Assembly (NCBI GenBank): GCA_963565915.1
Contig: OY751489.1
Location: 4,588,001-4,652,000 of the forward strand
Direction: 5' to 3'
DNA length: 64,000 bases
Source of the DNA: Entoloma clypeatum
Lineage: Eukaryota > Basidiomycota > Agaricomycetes > Agaricales > Entolomataceae
The stretch's first letter is position 1, and the number at the start of each line of letters is the position of its first letter. The translations under genes were made by a program, and so were the position numbers. This document shows positions 52,394 through 63,739 of this stretch, in pieces. The notes under the pieces were generated by a model, which saw only the letters and a program-made list of their open reading frames with translations, did not search any database and was not told the DNA's origin.

Positions 52394-52963
52394 AGGACAG
52401 ATATCTCTCACAGTCAATGATAAATGGTGGTTGTTGATTAGTTTTATCTGACTGATAATGATGTTAACACAATAACCATTCCACAGTTGAAAAACTGAAA
52501 CCAGAAACTTGGTTGGTCTCAAAGCATAATTACTGTTGCTCCTCATAAACTCATTTGTCCATAAGGTAATACAAAGCTATAGCCCTCATTATAATTAAAT
52601 AAAAGTAGTTAAGTTTAAATAAAATAATTTAAAGTCTATAATTTAATGATAGAATAATTTCTTGATGAGGCAGTATTTCAAACCCCATCTGATCTTGAGA
52701 TCCATGACTGGGCTCGAACCCCTGCCAAGGAGTTCCAACAACACCCTACACTCCATACACAAGGTGGTTGAGTTGAGGTGTTGTTGCAGTGCCCAGAGCA
52801 CAGTGTTGTCATTGGTAGGCAATGGCACAGATACTCCTGTGGGTATGACAGGGTTCCCACATGGGTTTTCATAGGAGACAAAAACATGATGAATTAAAAT
52901 ACAAAAAAAAGACTATGAGACACATGCAGCATGCACACATCATCCTATAGCCCTGTATGTACG
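52394..52963. other. Intergenic sequence, no gene
   Basis: AT-rich part at 52570-52660. A B-box-like GGTTCGAGCCC (minus, about 52704-52714) has no convincing A box. Nothing else recognised. Confidence 0.3.
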
Positions 52964-53421
52964 TGTTATGGATTCGCTATCCATGGCATTGATCGCTCAG
53001 ACAAGATACAAGACATAGAGGCCTTATCTGATTAATGGCCAGTTTCATCTTATCTATTGGTTTCATGCTTACTATTCACTTTTACATCATTCGGGCCCCG
53101 GCCTCCGCTTACTCACTACAGTATGGTCATCGTTACCATATCTAGATGGTTACTCTCACACATCCTTGACATCGTGTTACTTATTGGACTATACTTAGAT
53201 ACTCTGACTCACGCCGCAGCAGTTACCATAGACACCTACTCCGGGTCCGCTTCTGGAGTCAGACCGGAACCGCTCTAGAGTCATCTAGATGACTCGACCT
53301 TCTAGTATATATAGGGTACATACATTGCATGTATTCCCCAGATCTAGCAATCACCTTGGTATCCGCCTTTGCTACTTAAGCCTCTCTGCCTAAGCATTGC
53401 ATGGGTTTGTCAACCATAACA
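52964..53421 (+). repeat. Solo LTR K with TSD GTACG
   Basis: 458 bp, TGTTATGG...CCATAACA, flanked by GTACG at 52959-52963 and 53422-53426. Has TATATATAGG and, about 33 bp later, AGATCTAGCAATCAC, close to the R start of family A. A truncated copy lies at 61463-61818. Confidence 0.85.
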
Positions 53422-53689
53422 GTACGTGGCAATCTGAAGACTGGGAGATCGTCTGTATGATGTGTCTTCTGGAGTCGTGTACTGTGCATGCATCGTGACC
53501 TACAATGAGTGAGCTAAGGAAGGGAACAGGTATGCTACGTCCAATGCTAAGTGTCCATGTCATGTGACCATATCCCCAGCTAGCCAGAATGGCTCCCATA
53601 CAGCCCCATCCTCCCTGCTCCTTTTTCTGCTCCTTTTCTCCTCCGCTGCAAGTCAGGTATGATATGTGGCCATTTGGCACAAGTGGAGG

Positions 53690-54350
53690 GTGATGGGTGT
53701 GAGAGGTGGGCATACCGCACAAGTGGAGGACATAGAGTGTGAGAGATGGCTGTTGGGGTGAGTGGTGGCCATTGGACACAAGAGGCAGCCATTGGGGGCA
53801 ACTGGAGAGCATGGGGACAAGTGGTGGCATGAGAGAAGGCCGCTGGGGGTGAATGGAGGGCACAAGGCATGAGAGACAGCTGTGGGGCCTGAGTGGTGGC
53901 CATTGGACATGAGAGGCGGCCGTTGGGGGTGACTGGAGGACATGGGTGGTGGCACGAGAGAAGGCTGCTGGGGGTGAATGGAGGGCACAGGGCATGAGAG
54001 GCGGCTGTGGGGCATAAGTGGCAGGTGTTTGGGGCAAGTGGTGGCCCTTAGACATGAGTGGTGGCTGTTGGGCGAGAGGTGACTGTTGGGGGCGAGTTGA
54101 GGGCATCAGGGGTGAGTGGGGGCTGTTGGGCACAAGAGCTGGCTGTTGACTCAAGTTGGGGGGTGTTGGGGGTGAGAGGCAGCCGTTGGCATGAGAGACG
54201 GCCATTGGATAAAACTGGGGGCCGTTGGGTGTGAGGAGCAGCCATTGGACACGACTGGAGGCTGTTGGACAAGGGACAGCTGTTGGGCTCAACTGGAGGC
54301 TGTTGAGGATCGATTTGAAGCTGTTGGAGACAGTGGTTGTGCACAAGCCA
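53690..54350. repeat. GC-rich short-unit minisatellite
   Basis: About 20-22-bp degenerate units of the form GGC-GTTGGG-TGAGTGG. On the minus strand all frames are Pro/Ser/His/Gln-rich and mostly open, as expected from the repeat, not from a gene. Confidence 0.65.
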
Positions 54351-54384
54351 TGTCAGAGCGTGATGTGTGATGGGTATCATCACG

Positions 54385-54500
54385 GGTTGAGAAATCACGA
54401 CCCATACCCATACCCATGGATACCCATATCAGTGACTCATGTGGGTTATCCATACCTGTGACCTGCATGGGTTACCTGTACCTGTGCTATTGCCTAGTCA
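54385..54500. repeat. Simple repeat of CCCATAC / GGGTTA-type words
   Basis: CCCATACCCATACCCATGG then repeated ATGGGTTA/TACCTGTGACC words. Resembles the left edge of the 200-N gap. Confidence 0.5.
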
Positions 54501-54765
54501 TTGGTGGCTGCCAGGAGGCTCTTTCCAAGGTCAGTGATCTGCTCCTTATCATTAATCAAGCTCAAGTATCCCTAGTGTTTAAAGGTCTGATTTGGTCTGG
54601 TTTTTGACCCTCAAAATTTAGAGACTGAGACTGAGACTGATTTTTTGGTTCACATGATCCCAAATGGACTGATGCAAGACCGGTGCATCAGTTCTGTTTA
54701 CCTCAAAGAAGTGAGACTGGACTGGTCTCAACTGGTTTAAACCAATATATTACATGTAAAATAAG

Positions 54766-55850
54766 ACTAAGGACACGCTGATACGACCGCTGCGCGGCTG
54801 TGCTTGAAAATTCACTTTTCCCACAGTTTTGTCAATATAAGAATATAATGCTGGCCCCTTCACAAACATATTCTATTGGAACTGATGGTACTACTGGCTA
54901 CCTAAGAGTGTCTAAATACCACTGGACCACCTTTGGTCATGATCTTGGGAACAGTCACTTTGAGGGCTTAACCAAAACTTGACACAAAACACTTTATTTC
55001 TCAATGGATAAGACCATTGAGGGGACCAGTCATTAATAAGAATGTTCTATGACATATCACCCTATCCAATCACTACTATTGACTATGGACAATCTGAGGG
55101 CTCGGGGGACTCATATTAATGAGCAGGATGCCCAGCATCACAGTGTACGACGCGCAATCACAGATGCCGTGATGCCGATCTGTGTGACTTACCAGAAATA
55201 GACCAAACCCTGCTTCAGACCAATCAATGACAACTGGGAACTTGATTGATTGATCGACAACATCAATATTGATGCGGTGTTCTAGAATGCTCGCGAAACG
55301 ATGCATTCTTGTCGCTCCACTCCGCCAGGGCCGGTTGCCCTCTCGACACCTTGGAAATATGTTTAAAGGACCCCTGTGAATATTTGGACCATGCCCAAAT
55401 AACAGATGCCCTGGAAACTGATTTGTTATGGACATATCTTGTGATAAACCTTATATATATATTTCATCTCTTGTCATGTATAAAAACTGTAGCTCCTGCC
55501 ATGTACTGTAGATTAGAAAGGCCCCCCAGCCAGATCCAATCCCTCTCTCTCTCTCAGTGATTGATTGAGTGGTTAGATTTTCTAAGTCTCATCCAAAGGG
55601 AGTCTCAGTGAACCCTGAGGAAACTCAATCTCATATTATTATTTTATTTGATCAAAACCCTTGATTGTCGACGCACGACCTCGCGACGACTTTCTACAAA
55701 AGACAAATGAGTCTAACTACTTACGAAATAAGTGGTTAAGTTCCCGCCACCCTTGAACTAATTGTTGAGAGTGTTGTTGGGTGTTTGAGGTGTTGTAGAG
55801 CTCTGATCAGAGTCTCTCACATTTTTCGGCGCTCGTCACAAACTCGCTTC
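54766..55850. other. Extra segment of hAT copy 2, no recognisable gene
   Basis: Contains CTCTCTCTCTCTC near 55540 and a 119-codon minus ORF (55435-55076) without recognisable motifs. No transposase, RT or terminal repeats found. Confidence 0.35.
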
Positions 55851-55929
55851 TCAGCGCGCGCACAGCCCAATGCTGCATGTCATACTCCCTCCATTGGTTC
55901 TCCAGGGGCTCAGCCCGGTCCCATGTGCT

Positions 55930-56440
55930 CTTGGGTGTGAGTCAATGCCGTTGGGCATAAAAGGGGGCCATTGGGCACGTGTTGTGGCAGGTGGGTGCGC
56001 AGTGCCGTACGGCGCGAAGGAAGGGCACTGGGTGTGAGTCGACGGTGTTGGACATGTGAGGCGGCCGTTGGGCACGAAGGGCGGCTGGTGCATATGAAGG
56101 AAGGGTGGTGGGCATGAGTCGACAGTGCTGGGGACGCAAGGCAGCCGTTGGGCAAGTGAGGCGGCCATTGGGTGTTAGAGGGGGCCATGGGGGCAGTTGG
56201 GCATGAGGGGTGGCTGTTGGGTGTGGGTCGACAGCGTTGAGGATGAAGGGATGGCATTGGGCATGAATGTAGGCTGTTGGGCATGAATGGAGGCTGTTGG
56301 GCACAAAGGGACACTGTTGGGTGCAAAGGGATGCCGTTGGGCATGAAAAGTGGCCATTGGGCATGAGAGAGGGCTGTTGGGCATGAGTGGTGGCCATTAT
56401 ACGCAAGTAGTGGCTGTTGGGCAGATGTGGTGGCTGGGTG
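55930..56440. repeat. 20-bp minisatellite, open in all three minus-strand frames
   Basis: Units like GCCGTTGGGCATGAAAAGTG and GCCATTGGGCATGAGAGAGG repeat at about 20 bp. Because 20 is not a multiple of 3, each frame cycles through the same 20-residue peptide, giving three overlapping stop-free minus frames (HAQQP, PTAS, CPTA-type words). Confidence 0.75.
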
Positions 56441-57941
56441 GAGTCATGGTGGGGGATGAAAAAAAGGTGGGAAGGTTTTGCTGGCAGTTATGGTTCAACT
56501 TTGGGTGATTGCCGAGCATGCTTGGCAGTCAGTGCCGAGCAATGCATGTCATTGAAAATCATGCTGTGGATGCCCAAACTGTGGCACCACAAGTCCCAAA
56601 ACTAATTGTTACCTTAGGTAGAGATGTTTAGCAACTCATAGTAAATGTATATACAGTTAGATACATGAGCTATGTGAGGTAGAAAGTCTGTACTTCGCAA
56701 TGATACATCCAAACACACTGTAAATCGTGATCAACAGTGCATTCATGGGTTTCCTCAAATACAAAAACCAATGTTTTCTTACTTCCTCCTCTCCACAAAC
56801 ACTTTACTCTACATGTACTGTACATATACTATTGAAACAGTGTATGTAAACCTATTCAGACCCTTCGAATAAAATTCAAGGACTTGATAAGGTGAATATG
56901 AGCAAAATAGATCGAAAATTTGTTCAAAAATTTTAATTTCAGCTTTGGATTCTCCTGATTCAGGGGATCTCACAGCACATTTGTTTTTCAAATTTGGTTC
57001 ATTCATTAGAGAGATATAACACTTTTACTGAAATCTGCACATTTCGTTATTCCTATCTTATCTGGACTTCTAAAAATTATACAAAGTGCTTCAGAAGGTG
57101 AATACATATCTACTTATGAGTTCTATCACTTCCAACTATTATTAGACCATGAGGAAGGCACCGCGCGCGCCTGCGCGATGCATTTTGTGCATTGTTTACT
57201 ATTATTTGGTGTAGAGCATGGCACCTCTATAACTTAAAATCTGTGGCATCATTCCATAAAATCAACACATATTTATTGACATATGATACTCTGCTACCTA
57301 ATTGATATAGTCTGTAAGCTGACTTCCTCCTGTGTAGCCATATTAAGGAGAAATGCGATGTTCCTTGAGTTTATTTACATATATTTGACACATTTGATGC
57401 GCGTGTGATGCGCGTCATCCAACGTCAAAACAACACATCCACCCATTGCTGACTCTGCAATGAGGGGCACAGATGCTGAAAAGGCCAGAATATATTTATA
57501 GATTTTATTTATAATCTGTCTACTTGTGATTGAGGCAGGAGGGAGCATGCACACACGCCTTTTGTCTTTTTTTTTTTAGTTGTGCCTATTTGGGAAGTGG
57601 GAAAGTGGTGATGTAGAGTGAGTGTGATGAAGAAAATAAAATAGTCTTGTGGCTCAGTTGGTGAAATTGTTAGTATAATATTGTACAACTATCATCTTAC
57701 TAATTTGCAACATTGATTTCTCATTCTCGGATCATTCTGTGAAAAGGACTGGTTTAAACCAATCAGAACCAGTCTTTGGCCGGTCTTTCAAACTCTAAAG
57801 TTTTGAGTGAACTGAGGACCACATGTGATCCCAAACCTTAAAGACTGAGACCAGCGGTCCGGTCTTTCACTGGTTCAGTTCGGTCTGGTCTCGGTGTAAA
57901 TTCACTCAATAAAGACTGGACCTGGAAACACTAATTATCCC

Positions 57942-58690
57942 AATGCCAGTGTCTGGACTCTGGAGTGGCTGTTTCATCCACAATGAAGGTGAGTGAGTAT
58001 CTGGAGATAAAGTGATGCCTGATCAATACCTGACACCTGAGAAACTGAAAATAGATCCTGCAACTTATGCCAAAAATGGCAAGTTTTCACAACAGCGCCC
58101 CATTTTGACATTCAACTTTGTGTTTACAGTCGCCTTCAATTTCTGCCAAACAAGACCCTGCACAATATCATGGATTTGCTGTGAATGATTGTTCTACTCG
58201 CTGTGGCGCTTGAATGCTGGTCAAGAACAATAATAATGTGGCAACAGGCAATAGCCAGACCCCCAACTTTGCAAAACCAAGGGCATAAGGCAGTCAGACA
58301 TTGAGGCAATCATACATGGCGCCGAGGACACACATGAGCAATGAGAAACTGAACAGCATGGAATTCAGGCGCCTTCTTGTTTAAGGTGTTAAGATTTGTG
58401 ACAAGGGCTGTGCATAAAACATCAGCATTACATATAGGTGGAAACAGGAGGGAACAACTCATCACTTTGGTTATGGTACAGATCTGAATGCCCTCTCTCC
58501 AAGACCATCTATCTGGACCGACTTCAAGGTACCATAGTCAGAGATGGCTGCCTCTTCTTTGCTATCCCTGAGAAATACATGATCGGTTATCTCATCAGAA
58601 GTGATTGGGAAGGTTAACATACAAGGCAGATTGGACGATGTCATAATAGATGGCATGACAAAGCGCACAGAATTGGTCAGGAATGTTGGT
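57942..58690. other. Intergenic sequence, no gene
   Basis: No domain or repeat family recognised. Confidence 0.3.
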
Positions 58691-58771
58691 AGTCTCCTGC
58701 AAGAAGAGATTCTTAATAGTCTCCTGCAAGAAGAGATTCTTAATAGTCTCCTGCAAGAAGAGATTCTTAAA
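58691..58771. repeat. 27-bp tandem repeat, three units
   Basis: AGTCTCCTGCAAGAAGAGAT plus TCTTAAT, three times, with only the last base of the third unit changed. Confidence 0.9.
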
Positions 58772-59020
58772 GTCATTGCCTGTGAGTATTGAACAGCACC
58801 TACTACACTATGCAGAGGAACCTGGATTAGATACTCGCATTGGAGGATTGAGTGAGCAAGAGGAGCATTGATGAAAGATACTTGTAAAAGTCCTATTATT
58901 GTTAGTACAAACAAGTACAAACTGAGTTCTGTTGCAGAACCATAAACTCACATATATGGTAATATGTGACTTATAGTCATATAGTGTGACAAGCACATGA
59001 TGTGACATAACATGAAGATG
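58772..59020. other. Intergenic sequence, no gene
   Basis: Nothing recognised. Confidence 0.3.
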
Positions 59021-59175
59021 TGTTATGCACATCTGACATATATCTATTGAGTCAGAACAAGTCTAGATTGTTCTAAGTATAGAACCCTTCCATATGTAAC
59101 TCCATATGGGAATACACATGTTTTATTGACATGTGATTGACTGTTGAGACATCCATCCAGAATGTATTCTCAACA
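59021..59175. repeat. Possible short solo LTR
   Basis: About 155 bp from TGTTATGCACATC to ATTCTCAACA, similar in size and ends to the J LTR but not in sequence. No target duplication found. Confidence 0.25.
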
Positions 59176-61239
59176 GTGAGCTTCAAGTCAGGTGCAGTGC
59201 ACTTGGCGCCTAAGGGGCGAATAGCCTATGTGGTGCTGGTCTGCCACCTTTGACCAGATGTGGTTGACAGTGAGGAGCGAATTGTATTTCTTGCAAGAGT
59301 CATAGTGCAATGGGGAGAGCTGTTGTGTTGCTCTGGTAGGTACAAATCTGAAGCAAGGGTCTCGAAGGGTCATGAGTGGGCGCAGCTGCTGATGGAGGAC
59401 GAGTTGAAGCAGGATTGGGCTTGTCTGCTGAGCGAGGGCTGGACAGATGCCTTCTACTACAGATTTAAAAATCTCCTGAAGCCAGGCCAACATGACAGGA
59501 GCAGATAATAATGAGGAGGAGGATGAAAATGGTGTTTTAATCTGTCACTATAAACCATGGAACAGCAGCTGACCAGGCCAGCCACAGTTTGCCCTCTCTG
59601 CGGTCTCTTTTGACAAGGTCAATGCTACTTACTAGTGACTCAGAGAGGGGTTGGGAAAAACACCATTGGATTATGCCACTGTCATCCACTAATGAATTAG
59701 AATCATTGATGTAGTATCCCACATACTTATTCTGAATGGCTTACAGGCATTTGGCTGGTGGAAAAGTCTTAGACTATAAGCCGCAGAGCAATCACCCAAT
59801 CATCAATTGATCAAGGGTCCCAGCAGGGTCTGATGGTGATGGGACCCTGATTACATCAGACATGCAGCACCTTGTTTGTCTATTGCTGGCGCGCATATGC
59901 ACTTTGTGCCCCTCATGCCTGGGGGTCTGATTTGGGGCAGGAGGAGGTTTGTCACACATCATGTAAGAAATAAAAATAAAAATAAAATTTTATTTCTAAT
60001 AAAACTTTTAAAGCAGCCTACATACCCTTTACACCTGATTAGAATGACTAATGTTTGCATCTCTGGTCTTACCAAGTCTTCTGGCACCAGTTTTGGACAA
60101 CACTAATAGTAAGGTAATATCATTTTTTCCCCTTACGTTATTATATTCACCACACATAATAGATTCTGTGATTTTAGTTAGCTAGTCCACCCTTGCAAGC
60201 ATTGGCTAATATTCTTGACTGCTGTTGGTGCCACCGCCTTATAGAGATTAAAATCATTCATTTTATTTTTCAATGTGTGGTTCCTCTTTTCATCAAACTT
60301 ATGAGGTGATCTTGCCAAGTTTTTTAACAACTTGTAGCCCTACATCCTAGTATATTCTATCTAGGAACCCATGTTGGTTAAGGGTATAGTAGTTTAAAGT
60401 TTATAATTTGAGAGATAAATAATTTTTTACATAGTTATATACTAAGTTTCTTTACAAAAACTACATCTATTTTCTACCTGAAATTTTTGATTCTTCATAA
60501 ACTAGACCATTATTTAAATTTACATTTCTAATTTATTCTTAAGTAAATTTTATCTTTCTTAAAAGAGATTTAACCATTTATTATTTTCAATATATAATTT
60601 ATAAGAGGGGTAATCTTATTTTCAGAACACCAAAATTAAATAAAAAATGTAATTAATTTTATAATGAGTACATATAATATGGGATTTTTAATTTAATAAA
60701 GTTAATACATTTACTTCACTTAATTTTCTTTTCTTAATATTCTAATAAAAGAGATTTGTAGTAGTTTTAAATTATTTTTAGCTAAAGTTTGTATATTACA
60801 AGCTTTGTTTATATCTAGATAAATTTTATTAAATATTTTATTGAAGCAATGTAAGCATTTCTCATACGAACTTATAAAAAGTTTTTGTGTTGACCACAAG
60901 ATAAATTAAGGTTTTATTTAATATTTTTTACAATAATAAATAATGATTAAGAAAAAATTCATTATTAAATATTAAATATTTCTTAATTAATAAAACTTCT
61001 ACTATATAGTCATAACCCCATGCCATTATGCATTTCATATCCACATTCATCAGCAAAAGGTCAAAAATGCATATTTCCAACAAAATTGTCCCAATGTTTT
61101 GCACTTTTTGATTGTTTCCACAATAGTTCAACAACCACAACAGATAAAAACAATGTGTTGGTGGATCAAAGATAGTATTTGATCATGGCTATGCAACGAA
61201 CAAACAATTATGTAATCTTGATAAAAGCTGATGGAGGTA
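59176..61239. other. Gene-free region, strongly AT-rich from about 59960 to 61050
   Basis: An 82-codon open stretch at 59260-59508 shows no motif. The AT-rich part has many ATTTAATAAA/TTTATT runs and no long ORF. I see no tRNA or rRNA in it. Confidence 0.4.
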
Positions 61240-61462
61240 TATATGATTTAATTTGATTACTCATTGGAACAATTTTGTGAGGGCGTATTCAAAACATAGT
61301 AATCAGTAATTCTAATACTTGGTATGGCCTCCCTTGGCCTTAATAACTGCTTCCACCCTTCTAGGCATACTCTCAATCAAGTCCTGACACACCTCTGGGG
61401 GTATATTATTCCACACTTCCTCTACCCCCCCCCAAATATCGCAGACTCCTTTTGGTGGTGTT
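61240..61462 (-). pseudogene. Tc1 transposase C-terminal relic
   Basis: Minus strand, 61462 to about 61305 encodes PPKGVCDIW...VEEVWNNI and QDLIESMPRRVEAVIKAKGG, close to the end of the intact transposase at 22570-22724, followed by the terminal motif CTCACAAAATTG near 61280. A C-run near 61425 shifts the frame. Cut at 61462 by LTR K. Confidence 0.75.
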
Positions 61463-61818
61463 TGTTATGGATTCACTATCCATGGCATTGATCACTCAGA
61501 TGCTCAGACAAGATACAAGACATAGAGGCCTTATCTGATTAATGGCCAGTTTCATCTTATCTATTGGTTTCATGCTTACTATTCACTTTTACATCATTCA
61601 GACCCCAGCCTCTGCTTACTCACTACAGTATGGTCATCATTACCATATCTAGATGGTTACTCTCACATATCCTTGACATCGTGTTACTTATTGGACTATA
61701 CTGAGATACTCTGACTCACGCCGTAGCAGTTACCATAGACATCTACTCTGGGTCCGCTTCTGGAGTCATACCGGAACCGCTCTAGAGTCATCTAGCTGAC
61801 TCGACCTTCTAGTATATA
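61463..61818 (+). repeat. Truncated LTR K
   Basis: TGTTATGGATTCACTATCC to the TATATA box, matching 52964-53320. It ends at a TA where a Tc1-like terminus (CAGTGACTCAAAAAATTGAT, from 61819) begins. Confidence 0.75.
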
Positions 61819-61850
61819 CAGTGACTCAAAAAATTGATTCAATGTTTGAT
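61819..61850 (+). mobile_element. Isolated Tc1-type terminal repeat
   Basis: CAGTGACTC then AATTGATTCAATGTTTG, close to the left terminus of the intact element at 21346, preceded by TA. The rest of this element is missing. Confidence 0.5.
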
Positions 61851-62802
61851 AATTCAGCGTCATGCTGCACGATTCTGGGTCTTGCGTATCCTGCTGTATG
61901 ATAATGATAAGATGTCCTCATGTACAATAAGATATAGATAATATTGAGATAAGATAAAGACAAAAGTGAAAATACGATCATAACATTACCCCCTTTACAG
62001 ATCTCGACTTCCAGGCGAGATATGATGTCATCAGGGGTGTCCATGAAGTTTTTATAAAGTTTAAATTCCAATCCTGCGAAGATATTTGCGCGCAAGCATT
62101 GGGGAGGGTTTGGGTTTAATTTATAGAAGTCCTTGATTGATTCTTGTGAATGTTCTAGGTGATCCTCGGGTTCCCATGTGTTGTGATCCGGAGTCAGACC
62201 TTCCCATTGCACTAAATATTCCAGCTTTCCTCTTTTCAATCTTGAGTCAATAACTTTAGCGACATCATACTCCTCTTCGCCATTGATAACTATCAGGTTT
62301 GGTGCCTGCGCCCTTTGTGATCTAAATAGTGGCTCTTTAAATAGTCAGACCCATGATACATTGATGACCAGGTGGATCTTCCAAGTTTTCGGTAATTTAA
62401 GTTCTACGGCATGTGAAGAAACAATTTTGGTTACATCATAGGGCCCAATCCATCGTTCAGCAAGTTTCTTTAACGGTCGGTTCAATTTTAGGTCTTTTGT
62501 TGATAACCAGACTTTGTCGCCAACTTTGTAGATTGGTGTGTCACTTGTTTTCAAGTTCGTGTACCGTTCCATCTCCTCTCTCGCTTTTAGTAATGCCGCC
62601 TCCACTTCCTCATGGATTTTCTTCATTCACTCTGCGAATTCTTTTGCCGGTTCTGACTTTTCTGCCCTCCGAGGTTCTATGCCCATCCTAGGGTTAAACC
62701 CATAATTTACATAGAACAGCGAAAACTGAGGTGCTGTGTGAATTTTATTATTATAGACAAATTCTGCAGTTGCCATCCATTCGGGCCAATCTGTTTGCCG
62801 AT
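61851..62802 (-). mobile_element. Element E: 3' part of another gypsy chromovirus, disrupted by D
   Basis: Minus strand. 62802-62627: integrase C-terminal part DWPEWMATAEFVYNNKIHTA, YGFNPRMG. TGA at 62624-62626 where Arg is expected. Then KIHEEVEAALLKAREEMERY, VGDKVWLSTKDLKL, ERWIGPYDV. Frame changes near 62345, then chromodomain LEYLVQWEGLTPDHNTWEPE. A purine tract (AAAGGGGGTAA) and the start of its 3' LTR (TGTTATGATCG, from 61985 leftwards) follow. A different family from A-D. Confidence 0.75.
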
Positions 62803-63204
62803 TGTTATGCTTAACAAACCGTTCCAAGGTTCGGGCAGAGTATGCAGGAAAGTGGAAAGGCAAAGAGCAAAGTGATTGCTAAATCTAAGGAATCTACTAG
62901 AGTACAAGAGGTTTATATAGGTACTGACTATAGGCGGTAGCGGATGAGTCAGTACTGCGGAAGGCAGTGCGCATGAGTAAGGCGACTGCGGAAGGCTATG
63001 TACAGTGAGTAAGCTGACTGCGGAAAGCGAGTCAGCGTGGGAGCGAAGTATACTAAAGGGGATGACAAAGTAATGTAATGAGTCAGACTGGAAATCGAAG
63101 GTTGCGAAAGTAGACATTAGACATAGTAAGTTCGTAACAGGGCACCGAGTCGGGCCGATAAGTAAAAGATATGATGTGGTCCTCATACCGTAGAGTCCGT
63201 AACA
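62803..63204 (-). repeat. 3' LTR of element D
   Basis: 402 bp, closest to the B/C LTRs, with TATATAA and ATTGCTAAATCT conserved. Confidence 0.85.
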
Positions 63205-63238
63205 TGTTCCCCTCTCCAAGCTCTGTGTCCTCACAGAG

Positions 63239-63610
63239 TCACTGTCCCCATCCCTCGTTGTTGCCAGGATCGGACCAGTTCGGACTTTCCTTGAGGCTCC
63301 AATCATATATCAACTCCTCGTTGATGGCTACGGCGAGTTCAAGGCCATTGATAGCCAGCCAAATACGTCGATTTTCAATGACGAGGGTGCTGGTGTAGTT
63401 TCCGAGAATTTGTTTTTCCTCGGGAGTCGGGGCGACGGGTAGGTTGGACAATGAATGAAGTCGAATATGCATCTGGCGATGAAGGAGATCGGTGAGGGAT
63501 GTTTCGAGAGCATGGATTTGGTCTCTCATGGAGAGTGCTTTGTTCATAAGGGTGGCGATGGCAGGGTTAATGTCGGTGGTGGAGGTGGAGGTGACGATGG
63601 TGTTTGACAT
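63239..63610 (-). CDS. Element D ORF3, 123-aa accessory protein
   Basis: Intact fourth copy of the ORF (MSNTIVTSTSTTD...GWGQ), with substitutions such as LTDLLHRQMHIR and ENRRIWLAINGLEL against B. Confirms that the frame is maintained across diverged copies. Confidence 0.65.
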   Translation of the reverse strand: MSNTIVTSTSTTDINPAIATLMNKALSMRDQIHALETSLTDLLHRQMHIRLHSLSNLPVAPTPEEKQILGNYTSTLVIENRRIWLAINGLELAVAINEELIYDWSLKESPNWSDPGNNEGWGQ

Positions 63611-63739
63611 GGCGGTGAGAATGGTTGAGAGGTAAAAGAAGAATGGGGTGGCTATATTGGGCAGGGAAAAGGACTAGAGCGGGGAACTCAGTGTGTGGTT
63701 GACTGATGAGGTCGATACTGCCATGGGTTTCGAGAACTC

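Larger units (their letters stand above)
54573..57933. mobile_element. hAT-type element (copy 2), 3.36 kb, with a 1.7-kb internal segment absent from copy 1
   Basis: Ends TAGTGTTTAAAGGTC and GGACCTGGAAACACTA. Flanks AGTATCCC (54565-54572) and ATTATCCC (57934-57941) agree at 7 of 8. 54573-54765 and 56466-57933 align with copy 1; the segment 54766-56465 does not occur there. No hAT transposase recognised in either copy. Confidence 0.7.

Noticed and set aside
52690..52790. Possible tRNA or SINE from a GGTTCGAGCCC B-box-like sequence (minus)
   Set aside because: No A box at proper distance and no cloverleaf pairing found.
53390..54398. 318-codon Pro/Ser-rich ORF and overlapping ORFs
   Set aside because: Same explanation: degenerate short-unit minisatellite, open in several frames.
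55076..55435. 119-codon minus ORF in hAT copy 2 as a transposase fragment
   Set aside because: No hAT dimerisation or catalytic motif recognisable.
55851..56406. Three long overlapping minus-strand ORFs rich in Pro/Cys/His
   Set aside because: They are the three phases of a 20-bp minisatellite with no stop-forming triplets; no conserved domain.
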